Source: DASSUC01 sp035649895
GTDB taxonomy: Bacteria > Actinomycetota > Actinomycetes > Mycobacteriales > Micromonosporaceae
Reading direction: 5' to 3'
Length of the DNA: 64,000 nt
Assembly (NCBI GenBank): GCA_035649895.1
Contig: DASRIS010000018.1
Coordinates: 1-64,000, forward strand
In this document: positions 1 to 13,301 of the stretch, piece by piece
Layout: the number at the start of each line of letters is the position of its first letter
How positions within the stretch are numbered: the stretch's first letter is position 1
Made by a program: the position numbers and the translations under genes
The notes under the pieces: model-generated
Told to the model about the DNA's origin: nothing
Seen by the model: the letters and a program-made list of their open reading frames with translations, nothing else
The model's database searches: none

Positions 1-1139
1 CGTGGTGCAGCAGGCCGTGGTGGAACCCGCAGGCCAGCACGACATTGCTGAGGCAGGTGGGGCCGCCGTCGGCCCACGGCTCGATGTGGTGGCCGTGGCA
101 CCATTTTGCTGGTCGGTCGCATGCGGGGAAGGCGCAGCCGCCGTCGCGTAGCACCAGGGCACGGCGCAGGGCGCCGGTGACCAGCCGTCGTTGCCGGCCC
201 AGGTCGAGGGGTTGCCCGGTGCCGTCGAGGACCGCGGGCACGATGCGCGCGTCGCAGGCCATGCGGCGCACGGCTTCGGGGCTGAGGGTCTCGCCGGTGT
301 CCAGCAGCCCGGGTCCGAGCTGGCGGGCCAGCAGGTCGTACTCGACGGTGACCACGAGCTGGGGTGGCTCGCCGCCGTGGTCGGGTAGCTCGTCGGTGGC
401 CAGGGCCAGCCGGCAGAGGTCGACCAGGGCGTCGGCGCGGCGCTGCCCAGGGGTGCGGGTGTCACCGGGGAGGGGTCGGCACAGCGGCTCCAGCGCCGCG
501 CGGACCACCGCGGCGGCCTCGGCACCCAACCGACCCGACAGCCGCACCGCCCCGTCCCCACCATCGGAGAGGCTGAAGAACCGGTCCCGGTCAGCCCGTT
601 GCTCGGCCCGCGCCAGCGCGGCCCGCTCGACCTGCTCGGCCGTCTCTGGGGCGACCACCTGCAGGATCCGCTCGCCCAGCCGGCGCAGCACCACCGGCTC
701 GTAGTCCCGGGCGTAGTCGACCAACGTGGCTGCGGCCTTGTCCGCCACCGCGGGGGCCGACCTCGGCCGGCAGCGCGGCCACCGCCTGGGTGACCACCTG
801 CGCCTGCTCCAGGCTCAGCGCACCGGCGGCCAGCCCGTCACGCACCACCGCCGGACCCGCATCCACCGCAGCGGCCAGCTCCACCAACCGCCGGGCGACC
901 CCGATGGACATGCGCATCCGGCCCCGCAGCCACACCGCCGTCGACGATGCCCCCTGGGCCACCGCCAACCCCCGCCCGTCCACCTCCCGCACCAGCGCCA
1001 GGTTCACCGCGGCCAGCCGCTGCTGCAGCACGTGCAGCTCACCCAGCGCGTCGACCAGCTCATCATCGGGCAGTGCCCAGACCGCGGTGGCGGCGTACTC
1101 GTCGACCGCTCGCGCGATCATCGCCGACGCCACCCGCAT
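1..1139 (-). pseudogene. DUF222/HNH endonuclease-type protein, frameshifted and cut by the window edge
   Basis: The N-terminal 120 or so codons from the ATG at 1139 read as a DUF222 domain (helical, with a run like LSLEQAQVVTQAVAALPAEV). The frame then breaks at a run of five G on the + strand (752-756). Dropping one G restores a continuous DUF222 reading (AVADKAAATLVDYARDYEPV) that runs off the window start and ends in an HNH motif (WCHGHHIEPWADGGPTCLSN). DUF222-HNH proteins are common multicopy genes of actinobacteria, often linked to mobile introns, and their biological role is unclear. The break sits in a homopolymer, so it may be a sequencing error, a real pseudogenising indel or phase variation. 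The C-terminus lies outside the window. Confidence 0.85.
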
Positions 1140-1146
1140 GCCTTAC

Positions 1147-1175
1147 ATTCTAGGACATGCGTTCGACGCAGTCCA
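1147..1175 (-). promoter_or_regulatory. Sigma70-type promoter for a leaderless transcript
   Basis: On the minus strand TGGACT (1175-1170), a 17-nt spacer and TAGAAT (1152-1147) lie directly before the ATG at 1139. Only 7 nt separate the -10 box from the start codon, so transcription should begin at or next to the ATG, giving a leaderless mRNA. No Shine-Dalgarno sequence is present, which fits. Confidence 0.6.
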
Positions 1176-1422
1176 CTATAGACCCTCTGTTACCCGGCGT
1201 TCGCCGAGCGATGCGCCACCGTCCCCTTTCGGTGCTCACCGGCATCTCCCGCAACGACCTGATCGACTCTCGCCAAACCCATTCGCTGCGGCCCAGGCAG
1301 GAAGGACGACCACACCCCGACGCGGCGGGTCCGGACCGCCTGCGCCGGCCCGGCGTCGGATCTCCGCAGGCGTCGGCCCTGTGCGACATTGGCCTGCCTC
1401 CAGTCCTTGCCGCCGGGTCAGG

Positions 1423-4398
1423 TCAACCGGTGGACACGCCCAGCGGATGTGCGAGCCGGACCTGGAGGGTGGCTATCTCCCATGGGCGTAGGGCGAAGCG
1501 GACCACGCCCCGCTCGACAGGCAGCTCCGCGCCGGGTACACCCAGCAGGTCGGCCCTGCGGGCAGCCACCAGGGAACCGGTCGCCTCGGCCCGGCTGCCC
1601 CCGGTCGGCTCCGCCCCGTGGACGACCGGGCCGGCTCGGTCGCCAACAACTGGCTCGGTCCGGTCGGCAGTGCGCGGCTCGGTGACCGGACCAGCTACAG
1701 CGGCGGTGGTGGGTGCGTCGGTCATCGCCACCAGCCGCAGCTCCAGCCAGTCGGGGTCGCGGCGGCGCAGGCTGGTCAGCACCACGCCGTCGCCGGACAC
1801 CGCCAGCCCGGGCCGCTCGGCGAGCGGAGCGTCGAGCGGGCCGGTGCCCCCCACCGCAACGAACGGGCAGCGGAACGCCTCAGCCGCCGCTGCGACGCCG
1901 GCCTCGGCCCAGCCGCCCAGGTGCGGCAGGACCGCTAGCCTGGTACGCACCTCGCCCAGGCACTGCGCTGCAGGGGTGGCGATGACCGGCCCGGCCGGCT
2001 CGGCGCGCAGCGGGTGCTCGGCCCGACTGATCATGCCGGTCGCCCGGAGCAGGGTCACTGCGAGCTGGGCGCCGCCGGCCGTGAGCTCGTACTCGCTGAC
2101 CTGGTCGAGCAGGACCGCCACACCACCGGCGTCCACAAAGGAGTAGGCCGGGAAGGTGGGCAGCGGCTCCTCCCCGTGGCCGCCCTCGCTGGTCAGGCCA
2201 CGGGCTACCACGGCGAACTGGCCCTCCGCGTACGAGGTGTCAGTCTGCTCGGCGAGCGGGACGTGCAGCCGGACCCGGTGGTCGGCGAGCCGGTTGACGA
2301 AGGTCACCTCCAGACGGCAGAACGGCTCAGCGGCGCGCAGCTCCACCCGCATGTCAACGTCGGCCCACGGGTAGACCCGGCGAACCTGCAGCGCAGCCAC
2401 CAGCGGGCCGTGCTCCAGCACGGTCACCTCCACCGCGCTCGGCGTATCGACCAGCTGGTCGTCCGGGGGCGGGGCGTAGTTGTATAGGTCGCCGGCGTCG
2501 CCGCCGTCCACCAGCCGGGCGACCCCGGACAGGCGTACGCCATCCACAGTGGACATATCGAGGGTGCCGTCGGCCGCCACCGCCACGGTGAGCCGGTCGT
2601 TGGCGAGGCGCCTCTCGCCGGCTGTGACCGCACCCGGCACCGGCACCGGATCGGCTGCAGGAACCAAGCGCACGCAGGTGGCGCCGAGCGCGGGCGCGGG
2701 CACCGCGACGTACGCCGTACACAGGGGCTCTTCGACCACGCGCAGCCGCCAGTCGCCAGCGGCCTGCTCGACCGCCTCTGCCAGCGTCTGATGGGCTGTG
2801 GTGAAGCCGGGGCCGACCCGGCCCATGGTCACGGTCAGCTCCCGGTCGCCGGTGATCTCGACCTCCTGCACCCGGCGGCTGAGGAAGTCCAGGCCGAGTG
2901 AGCCCTTTCGCAGCCCGGCCGCGACCCACCCGGACGGACGGACGGTGATGTAGAGCGCCCGCCCGGCGTTGCTGGCGATCGGCTGGATGGCCAGCCACGA
3001 GCCGTCCGGCAGGCAGGCCGCGACCGCCGGCCAGTCGGGCGAGTCGGGCGCGGCCGGTGGGTTGGGCAGGGCCGGCGCGACCGGCGGGGTGGGGAGGGCC
3101 GGCGCGACCGGCAGGACCGGCGGGGTGGGCAGGGTGAGCATGACGACGTCACAGCGCTGGTGCGGTGACGGGTTGACCACGACGGACGCGCCAGCCGGGG
3201 CGAGCGCCGCCGTCGCGTCGAGCGCGCGGTCGCGGACCCCGCGGCCGATCTGCTCGGCCTCGGCGATGCGCGCGGCCACCTGGACCGCGGTCTCGTCGAC
3301 GCCGCAGCCGGTCACCGAGTCGTGGCAGGAGCACTGCACCAGGCGCTGCCAGGCCAGCTCGAGCAGGCGGGCGGGCCACCGCTCCGGCGGCGTCCACAGT
3401 GCCGCGAGTGGCTCCGCGTACCGCTCGACCATGCGCTCGGCGTGGGACAGGTCGCGCTTGAGGTGCGGCCGGTTGGAGAGCACGCCGGGCAGGATGTTGG
3501 CCCGGGCGTGGCTGCGCAGCTCGCCCCGCCAGACTGGCAGGCCGTCCACGGCGGTCCCGTCGTGCCGCTCGTACCGCTCCAGGTACTGCGCGAGCGTGCA
3601 CAGGCGCAGCCGGATCCCACCGTCCACACCGGCAGCGTCAGCTGGGCCGGCTCCAACGCCTGCGACAGCAGCGGACAGCCACGGCAGCGGGGCGGAGTGG
3701 TCGGTGCCGTACATGGCCAGGATCGGGTCGGTGCCGAACCACGGGCGCGCGGCGGCGACGTGGTCGGCCGTAGCGCGCGAGAGCCGGTCCGGGTCGGCGA
3801 CCAGCTCCGCGGCGTTGCCGTAGCCGCCGGGCAGGTACTCCGCGCGGACCGCGGTGCCGTCCGGTGCCTGCCAGGCGAACGCGTGCCGGTCGACCGCGGC
3901 CGGCACGCCACGCCACACGCACGCCTGCCGCAGGCCGGCACCGGCGAGGATCTGCGGCATCTGGGCGCAGTGGCCGAACATGTCGGGCAGGTAGCCGACC
4001 GGCATCGCACCGCCCAGCTCACCGGCGCGGCGCAGGCCCCACTCCAGGTTGCGCACGATGCTCTCGCCGGAGCAGAGGAACTCGTCCATCAGGATCGCCC
4101 AGGGGCCGATCGCGAACTGTCCAGTGTGGACCAGTGCGGTGATCCGGGGCGCGGCCTCGGGCCGTACCTCCAGATAGTCGTCGACGGCCGCAAGCTGGCC
4201 GTCGAGCGTGAAGTGGAAGGTCGGGTCGGCCTCCGCCCGGGCTATTACATCGTCGAGCAGGTCGACCAGGCGCAGCCGGAAACGCTGGAACGGCTCGTAC
4301 CACTCGCGGTCCCAGTGCGTGTGCGGCACCAGGTAGACCACCTCGGGGGCGGCGGTGTGCGGGCTGAGCGCACCGGCCGCCTGGGCGGGCGCGCTCAC
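1423..4398 (-). CDS. Glycoside hydrolase family 38 alpha-mannosidase
   Basis: The protein has about 991 residues. The N-terminal GH38 domain carries the metal-site motif HTHWDREW near residue 26, the nucleophile region YLPDMFGHCAQMP near residue 138 and the metal ligand motif HDSVTG near residue 359. A Pro/Ala-rich linker follows at about 420-450, then the beta-rich C-terminal domains typical of the family. GH38 enzymes hydrolyse alpha-mannosides with a divalent metal, usually zinc. No signal peptide is visible, so it is probably cytoplasmic and acts on imported mannosides or on turnover products. The GTG start at 4398 overlaps the stop of the upstream VOC gene by 4 nt (GTGA). The same frame stays open further upstream, but that part is the other-frame image of the VOC gene, so the shorter start is preferred. 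Confidence 0.9.
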   Translation of the reverse strand: MSAPAQAAGALSPHTAAPEVVYLVPHTHWDREWYEPFQRFRLRLVDLLDDVIARAEADPTFHFTLDGQLAAVDDYLEVRPEAAPRITALVHTGQFAIGPWAILMDEFLCSGESIVRNLEWGLRRAGELGGAMPVGYLPDMFGHCAQMPQILAGAGLRQACVWRGVPAAVDRHAFAWQAPDGTAVRAEYLPGGYGNAAELVADPDRLSRATADHVAAARPWFGTDPILAMYGTDHSAPLPWLSAAVAGVGAGPADAAGVDGGIRLRLCTLAQYLERYERHDGTAVDGLPVWRGELRSHARANILPGVLSNRPHLKRDLSHAERMVERYAEPLAALWTPPERWPARLLELAWQRLVQCSCHDSVTGCGVDETAVQVAARIAEAEQIGRGVRDRALDATAALAPAGASVVVNPSPHQRCDVVMLTLPTPPVLPVAPALPTPPVAPALPNPPAAPDSPDWPAVAACLPDGSWLAIQPIASNAGRALYITVRPSGWVAAGLRKGSLGLDFLSRRVQEVEITGDRELTVTMGRVGPGFTTAHQTLAEAVEQAAGDWRLRVVEEPLCTAYVAVPAPALGATCVRLVPAADPVPVPGAVTAGERRLANDRLTVAVAADGTLDMSTVDGVRLSGVARLVDGGDAGDLYNYAPPPDDQLVDTPSAVEVTVLEHGPLVAALQVRRVYPWADVDMRVELRAAEPFCRLEVTFVNRLADHRVRLHVPLAEQTDTSYAEGQFAVVARGLTSEGGHGEEPLPTFPAYSFVDAGGVAVLLDQVSEYELTAGGAQLAVTLLRATGMISRAEHPLRAEPAGPVIATPAAQCLGEVRTRLAVLPHLGGWAEAGVAAAAEAFRCPFVAVGGTGPLDAPLAERPGLAVSGDGVVLTSLRRRDPDWLELRLVAMTDAPTTAAVAGPVTEPRTADRTEPVVGDRAGPVVHGAEPTGGSRAEATGSLVAARRADLLGVPGAELPVERGVVRFALRPWEIATLQVRLAHPLGVSTG
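3057..3135 (-). repeat. In-frame Pro/Ala-coding repeat inside the mannosidase linker
   Basis: Imperfect units of about 12-27 nt (variants of ggcgcgaccggcggggtggg on the + strand) encode alternating LPTPP/VAPALP-type segments. They lie between the catalytic domain and the C-terminal domains, so length variation here would probably be tolerated. Confidence 0.7.
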
Positions 4399-4745
4399 CG
4401 GGCGCGCGCCGGAAGCAGGCAGAACTCGTTGCCCTCGGGGTCGGCGAGTACGACCCAGGTGGCGCCGTTGCCCTGGCCGACGTCGACGCGGCGCGCCCCC
4501 ATGTTGACCAGGCGCTCCACCTCGGCCTCCTGGTCGTCCGGGTCGAGGTCGAAGTGCAGCCGGTTCTTGGCGGTCTTGGCCGTCCGCTCCGCTGCGAACA
4601 CCAGCGCCGGACCCGTCTCGCTCTCGATGCCCACCTCGTCGAGCTTCTCGTAGGCGATCCGGTAGTCCAGGACCTCCGCCCACCACCGCGCCAGCCGCGC
4701 GGGGTCGGTCGCGGCGACGACCACCGCGTACCACCGACTGCCCAT
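4395..4745 (-). CDS. VOC (glyoxalase/bleomycin-resistance-like) family protein
   Basis: This 116-residue protein has one VOC domain: it starts WYAVVVAATDPARLARWWAEVL, has a central LHFDLDPDDQEAEVERLVNMG stretch and ends VVLADPEGNEFCLLPA, the usual metal-ligand Glu strand of the fold. VOC proteins include dioxygenases, glyoxalases and drug-binding proteins, so the substrate cannot be named. The ATG at 4745 has GGAGG just upstream; in-frame GTG codons at 4757 and 4763 are alternatives. It is the first gene of a two-gene unit with the alpha-mannosidase, joined by a GTGA overlap. Confidence 0.8.
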   Translation of the reverse strand: MGSRWYAVVVAATDPARLARWWAEVLDYRIAYEKLDEVGIESETGPALVFAAERTAKTAKNRLHFDLDPDDQEAEVERLVNMGARRVDVGQGNGATWVVLADPEGNEFCLLPARAR

Positions 4746-5157
4746 CCCGCCTCCCACACTCACCGAAATGCGCCATTCACCCTACGCCCGCATGACCTTC
4801 ACGTCCGCCCCGACGCGACGCCTGCGCCAGCGGTCCCGCGCGCTCCTTCGAAAGGCGACCTCGGCTCGCATCTGGTTGGCGAAGCCGCTCACCATCGGGC
4901 CTTCAGCCGCACCGCACAGCCGAATGACGATCCGCGCTGGACGGCCGGGTCTTTCCTGCCGGTCACCCGGCTGCCAGGCGTACCGTCCGGGCCGTTGAGC
5001 GCCAGGCCACGTGGCCATCATTTGCTCAGCCCACACTTTGGTAGCTGGATGGAAGTTTCGCCGTTTTCATCGCCAGGTGTAGCGTGCCGTGAGACGGTTG
5101 GTAACCGCCTCGCGCCGGTCGTGGGCGAGGCACCAGGAACGCGCCGGAGGGTCGACC
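4746..5157. other. Divergent intergenic region
   Basis: About 410 nt lie between the VOC gene (leftward) and the Roadblock gene (rightward). It must hold both promoters. No RNA gene, clear operator or convincing coding frame was recognised. Confidence 0.5.
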
Positions 5158-5742
5158 ATGAGCGTCGAGCAGGAGGTCCTCGTCGAGATCCGCCGGCTGC
5201 GGGACCAGGTCCCGGGGGTGCTGGGCAGTCTGGTCGCGAGCTTCGACGGCATGCTGGTGGCCGATGACACCCCGTCCGGCGTCGAGCCTACGGGCCTCGC
5301 CGCCCTTGCCGCCGCCGGTCTCGGGCTCGGCCAGCGGATCGCCGCGACGGTGCATCACGGGGACCTGACCGAGACCGTGGTCAGCGCGACGAGCGGTCAC
5401 GTCGCCACCTACGCGGCAGGCAACCGCGTCCTCTTCACGGTGGTGGCCGCCGCTTCGGCGAACGTCAGCCTGCTGCACATCGAGGCCCGCCAGGTCGCCG
5501 AGCGGGTAGCCGCGATCGTCGAGGTGCTCGATGTGGACGACGGTGACGACCTCTTCGCGCCTGGCACGGACGAGCAGGTGCCCAGCGGGGGCTACCGGCC
5601 AGCCAGCACCAACAACCGCGCGCCCGGTGCCGGCTACGGCGCGCCGGCCCGTGCCGGATCTGACCTTCCCCGGCGGGACCTGCCCCGCCGTGGTGACCCG
5701 GTCCCTCCACTCCCCCGTCGCGGCTGGTCAGCTGCGGGCTGA
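5158..5742 (+). CDS. Roadblock/LC7 domain protein with a basic, proline-rich tail
   Basis: This 194-residue protein starts at ATG 5158, 7 nt after GGAGG. Residues 1-125 or so form a Roadblock/LC7 domain (VEQEVLVEIRRLRDQVPGV, then LVASFDGMLVADD and a VLFTVVAAASANVSLLHIEAR strand-helix). The rest is Gly/Pro/Arg-rich and ends RRDLPRRGDPVPPLPRRG. Roadblock proteins regulate small Ras-like (MglA-type) GTPases. In actinobacteria they usually sit in a conserved four-gene set with a sensor kinase, a DUF742 protein and a GTPase. Here it stands alone, so its partner must be encoded elsewhere. Confidence 0.85.
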   Translation: MSVEQEVLVEIRRLRDQVPGVLGSLVASFDGMLVADDTPSGVEPTGLAALAAAGLGLGQRIAATVHHGDLTETVVSATSGHVATYAAGNRVLFTVVAAASANVSLLHIEARQVAERVAAIVEVLDVDDGDDLFAPGTDEQVPSGGYRPASTNNRAPGAGYGAPARAGSDLPRRDLPRRGDPVPPLPRRGWSAAG

Positions 5743-5853
5743 CCGGCTCGATGCTGGACGGCTAGAGGCTGGCCGGCCGATCCCATCTTTTGCCCGACCC
5801 GTCCTTGGGCAGGGCTGGCAGGCAGGGCCGGCTGGCACAGCTGCCATGACAAA

Positions 5854-5892
5854 GACCGGGGCGGGCACCTGCGACAGGTGCCCGCCCCGGTC
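5854..5892. terminator. Perfect bidirectional hairpin between convergent genes
   Basis: gaccggggcgggcacctg pairs over all 18 bases with caggtgcccgccccggtc around a 3-nt loop. It lies between the Roadblock gene and the end of ppdK, so it can stop transcription from both sides. There is no U-tract, as is common in high-GC actinobacteria. Confidence 0.85.
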
Positions 5893-5901
5893 GCGTCGGC
5901 G

Positions 5902-8619
<2,718 letters not shown>

Positions 8620-8914
8620 GGTGCCAGCCTTTCCGTATGGCCTGGGACGTCGCTGTCTACCTGGTCTTTGAGGTGTCTTGTGCCTGTCGTACCGCTGGGC
8701 CGGCCCGGGCGCCACCCGGGAGCCTCCCTCGCCGCAGGTTAGTCCGTACGCCGACCTGATCAGCCGTCCGGGGTCGCCCGGTCCCTACCAGGACGAAGGG
8801 TTAGCGCATCTTGGAAGACAGCGAACGCGCCGGTCGATGACGTACCTTGCAGACACCAAGGTGCGTCCAGGCATCGCCATGATCCGCGTCGACCAGCCCA
8901 CGGCATAGCTGCCG

Positions 8915-10045
8915 TCAGCCGCCGGAGTCGGGCAGCTCGGCCCCTTCCGGGACGGTGTCGGCGTCCCGGTCGGCGAGCCAGCCGTGCGGCAGCGCCACCC
9001 GGGCCGGCGAGTTGGTGCGCCCCCGCGGCTGGCCCAGCACCTCCACCGGGAACGGCGCCGCCGGGTCGAGCTTGCCGAGCAGGTCGTCCAGCTCGGCGAG
9101 GGAGGACACCATGGCCAGTGCCCGGCGCAGCTCGGCGCCGACCGGAAACCCCTTGAGGTACCAGGCGACGTGCTTGCGGAAGTCGGTGCAGCCTTCCAGC
9201 TCGGTGCCGTACGCCTCGGTGAGCAGCTGCGCGTGCCGGCGCATGGTGCCCGCCACCGCGCCCAGCGGCGGCAGCGCCCGCTCTGGCCGGCCGGCCATCG
9301 CCGCGGCCAGGTCGGCGAAGAGCCACGGCCGGCCCAGGCAGCCGCGCCCCACCACCACGCCGTCCGCGCCGGTCTCGGCCATCATCCGCAGCGCGTCCTC
9401 CGCCTCCCAGACATCCCCGTTTCCGAGTACGGGGACCGCCAGCCGCTCCTTCAGCTCGCCGATCGCCGCCCAGTCCGCCACGCCGGAGTAGCGCTGTGCC
9501 GCGGTGCGCGCGTGCAGGGCCACCGCGGCGACCCCGGCGTCCTGCGCGACCAAGCCGGCCGCCACAAAGGTCAGATGGTCATCGTCGATGCCCTTACGCA
9601 TCTTGACGGTGACCGGTACGCCGGCCGGCCGGGCCGCCGTCACCGCGGCCGTCACGATGCGGGCGAAGAGCCGGCGCCGCCAGGGCAGCGCGGCGCCACC
9701 GCCCTTACGGGTCACCTTCGGCACCGGGCAGCCGAAGTTCAGGTCGATGTGGTCGGCCAGGTCCTCGTCGACCGCCATCCGCACCGCCCGGCCCACGGTC
9801 TGCGGGTCCACGCCGTAGAGCTGCAGGCTGCGCGGGCGCTCGTCCCCGGCGAACCGGACCATCCGCAGCGTCTTCGGGTTCCGCTCGACCAGGGCCCGGG
9901 TGGTGACCATCTCGCACACGAACAGGCCCGGCCCCTGCTCCCGGCACAGCTGCCGGAACGCCACGTTGGTGATCCCCGCCATCGGCGCGAGCACGACCGG
10001 GGGCCATACCTGGTACGGCCCCAGGGCCAGCGGTGGACAGGTCAC
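8915..10045 (-). CDS. dusB: tRNA-dihydrouridine synthase
   Basis: This 376-residue FMN enzyme reduces uridine to dihydrouridine in the tRNA D-loop. Visible motifs are VVLAPMAGITNVAFRQLC near the N-terminus (FMN binding), DLNFGCPVPKVTRKGGGAAL with the catalytic Cys near residue 103, VTVKMRKGID, LHARTAAQRYSG, VPVLGNGDVWEAEDA and GVVVGRGCLGRPWLFADL. The C-terminal helical tRNA-binding part is complete. The GTG at 10045 was chosen because the family sequence starts there; the longer open frame is unrelated low-complexity coding. The gene diverges from the XdhC-like gene. Confidence 0.95.
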   Translation of the reverse strand: MTCPPLALGPYQVWPPVVLAPMAGITNVAFRQLCREQGPGLFVCEMVTTRALVERNPKTLRMVRFAGDERPRSLQLYGVDPQTVGRAVRMAVDEDLADHIDLNFGCPVPKVTRKGGGAALPWRRRLFARIVTAAVTAARPAGVPVTVKMRKGIDDDHLTFVAAGLVAQDAGVAAVALHARTAAQRYSGVADWAAIGELKERLAVPVLGNGDVWEAEDALRMMAETGADGVVVGRGCLGRPWLFADLAAAMAGRPERALPPLGAVAGTMRRHAQLLTEAYGTELEGCTDFRKHVAWYLKGFPVGAELRRALAMVSSLAELDDLLGKLDPAAPFPVEVLGQPRGRTNSPARVALPHGWLADRDADTVPEGAELPDSGG

Positions 10046-10060
10046 CTGTCGAGGATCGCA

Positions 10061-10117
10061 CGCCAGCAGCGGCGGCAGCGGCGGCAGCGGCGGAGGCGCC
10101 GGCAGCGGTGGAGGCGT
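10061..10117. repeat. GGCGGCAGC-type microsatellite in a divergent promoter region
   Basis: About five imperfect copies of ggcggcagc lie in the 114 nt between the dusB and XdhC-like start codons. A length-variable tract here could alter spacing in the divergent promoters. This is inferred from position only. Confidence 0.6.
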
Positions 10118-10159
10118 CAGGCGATGCCCGCGCGCCGGGGGTCTGGCAGAGTCGATGGC

Positions 10160-10702
10160 ATGACACACAACCACGACGGGACGGTCGACCCGGCGTGCGC
10201 CATGGCGCATGGCGACCTGCCGCCCGAGGTGGGGCCACGCACCCTGGTCGCGGTCTTCGCCTCGCCGGTCGCCGGCTACCTGCTGCGGTTCGGCCTCGAC
10301 CTCGGCTACCGCACGGTGCTCGTCGAACCGGACCCGGTGCGGCTCGCCGGCCCACCCCGGCCCCGGAGCGACCAGGTCGTCACCGCCGCCGACAAGTCCA
10401 TCGTGGACGGCAACACCGACGTGGTGGTCACCGACCATGACCGGCCGGAGCTGGGCAGTGTGCTTCGCGCGGTGCTCGGTCTGCCGGCGCGGTGGGTCGG
10501 CGTCATGGGCAGCCCGCGGCACACCGCGCCCCACGTGGCCGCCCTGCGGGACCTGGGGGTCGGCGAGCCCGACATCACGCGGGTCCACCGGCCGGTCGGG
10601 CTGAACATCGGGTCCCGTACCCCGGCGGAGATCGCGGTGGCGACGCTGGCGGGCCTGATCGCCGACCGCAACGCCCGCCCGGGCGGCTTCGACTTCGGGT
10701 GA
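10160..10702 (+). CDS. XdhC-like Rossmann-domain protein
   Basis: This 180-residue protein corresponds to the C-terminal Rossmann domain of XdhC/CoxF-type molybdenum hydroxylase maturation factors: LVAVFASPVAGYLLRFGLDL, YRTVLVEPDP, TDVVVTDHDRPE, WVGVMGSPRHTAPHVAALRDLG and VHRPVGLNIGSRTPAEIAVATLAGLIA. The N-terminal CoxI-like domain of full XdhC is absent, and no molybdenum hydroxylase gene is in the window. It starts at ATG 10160, just after the microsatellite. A role in molybdenum cofactor handling is possible but not shown. Confidence 0.85.
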   Translation: MTHNHDGTVDPACAMAHGDLPPEVGPRTLVAVFASPVAGYLLRFGLDLGYRTVLVEPDPVRLAGPPRPRSDQVVTAADKSIVDGNTDVVVTDHDRPELGSVLRAVLGLPARWVGVMGSPRHTAPHVAALRDLGVGEPDITRVHRPVGLNIGSRTPAEIAVATLAGLIADRNARPGGFDFG

Positions 10703-10743
10703 CGGGCACCGCGGTGACGGGCGCCGCGGTGACGGGCGCCGCC
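10699..10743 (+). repeat. Three 15-bp tandem repeats including the XdhC-like stop codon
   Basis: gtgacgggcaccgcg, gtgacgggcgccgcg and gtgacgggcgccgcc follow head to tail. The first copy contains the stop codon TGA (10700-10702). It is one of several stop-anchored repeats in this window. Confidence 0.85.
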
Positions 10744-10779
10744 GGGGAACCACCCGCGGCCCGCGCCGGGCTGGGTCGT

Positions 10780-11577
10780 CTAGCAGCTGAGCTGCATGGC
10801 CCGGAGAGCCTTCTGGCCGGCGGCTTCGTTGTTGGCGAGCGCCGCGTCGAAGAAGTCCCGTACCGCCTTGCGGCACGGGGCCTGCTGGTCCACCTGCTCC
10901 TGCAGGCCCTCGGCCCGGCTGGTGGCGTCGTCGGCCCGGCCCTGGGCGGTCTTGAGGTCCGCGCTGGCCCTGGTCGCCTCGTCGGTCTTGGCGGCCAGAT
11001 CCCGCTCCAGCTGGGTGACCTGTGTCTTCTGCTTGGCGATCGTGTCGTCCGAGCTGCTCTTCTGCACCAGCGCAAGCCCGCCCATGGTGGCTGCGGCGAT
11101 GAAGAACACGATGGTCAGCGCCAGAAGGAGCGGCACTGTCCTGCTGCGTCCGGCGGCCGGGGGCGATGACATCGGCCCGGGCGCGTGGAAGCCGGTAGCG
11201 GGCGCATGGAAGCTGGGGGCGGGCGCGTGGGAGCTGGGAGCCGGCGCGAACGCCGGTGAGGTAGGCACGGACGGTGGCCACGCGGGCGCGTACGCCTGTG
11301 CCGCCGGGGCAGCGGGAGCCGGCGACGACGGCGTCCACGGCGCGGGCGATGCGGGCGCCCAAGGCGTGGGTGGCGGTGTGCCCGTGCTCGGTGGCGTCGC
11401 CTGGCCCGGCAGGTGCCCCGACGGCCACGTCGACCCCGCTGGTGCTTGCGGTGGCTGCGCTGCCGGCAGCGGCGCGGTCTGGTCAGGCTCGCTCGGCGCC
11501 GGATGACCCGCCGTCTCTGCCGTGGCGGGGCGGTCGTCAGGCTCGCTGGGCGGATAGGGCGTTGAAGGGTACGACAT
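10780..11577 (-). CDS. Membrane protein with Pro/Ala-rich N-terminus and periplasmic coiled coil
   Basis: This 265-residue protein starts at ATG 11577 with GGAGG 6 nt upstream. Residues 1-150 are a disordered Pro/Ser/Ala region with repeated HAPA/FHAPA units. One transmembrane helix follows (VPLLLALTIVFFIAAATMGGLAL). The outer part is a charged coiled coil (IAKQKTQVTQLERDLAAKTDEA) and a short domain ending RAMQLSC with two Cys. The layout resembles actinobacterial single-pass envelope proteins of unknown function. No enzyme motif is visible. It is probably monocistronic. Confidence 0.75.
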   Translation of the reverse strand: MSYPSTPYPPSEPDDRPATAETAGHPAPSEPDQTAPLPAAQPPQAPAGSTWPSGHLPGQATPPSTGTPPPTPWAPASPAPWTPSSPAPAAPAAQAYAPAWPPSVPTSPAFAPAPSSHAPAPSFHAPATGFHAPGPMSSPPAAGRSRTVPLLLALTIVFFIAAATMGGLALVQKSSSDDTIAKQKTQVTQLERDLAAKTDEATRASADLKTAQGRADDATSRAEGLQEQVDQQAPCRKAVRDFFDAALANNEAAGQKALRAMQLSC

Positions 11578-11685
11578 CAGTGCCTCCGAGGCGTAGGCCC
11601 GCCCTGCCACCACGCAGGCCGGGCCCGTAACGCTACTCGTAGCTATCAATACCGTCAGTCAACAACCGCACACCTGACCGGGCAG

Positions 11686-13059
<1,374 letters not shown>

Positions 13060-13224
13060 TGCTCCTCCTCTGGCGCCGGCTGGCTGCCGGTCGCGCAATC
13101 TGGGCTCGACGCCGGCCGCTGCCGGCGTGCGTGGTTCGGGTTCGCGGGTGTAGCTCGGGTTGGCAGGCAGCGACCGCCGCCAGCGCCCGTCGACAGTCGC
13201 CGCCGTTGGGCTGGCGGCGCTGTT

Positions 13225-13268
13225 CTCCGCACGGTTTCTTCCGAAACTCTCCGCACGGTTTCTTCCGA
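13225..13268. repeat. Two perfect 20-bp direct repeats
   Basis: ctccgcacggtttcttccga occurs at 13225-13244 and 13249-13268. It lies upstream of glyS and downstream of the next leftward gene. Its CCGCACGG core reappears in the three-copy repeat at 25.7 kb. Confidence 0.85.
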
Positions 13269-13301
13269 GCCTACGGTGACCCGCTGCTCGGCCGCACCAG
13301 G

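Noticed and set aside
4782..5036. 84-codon minus-strand ORF between VOC and Roadblock genes
   Set aside because: Arg/Ala-rich random composition, no ribosome site.
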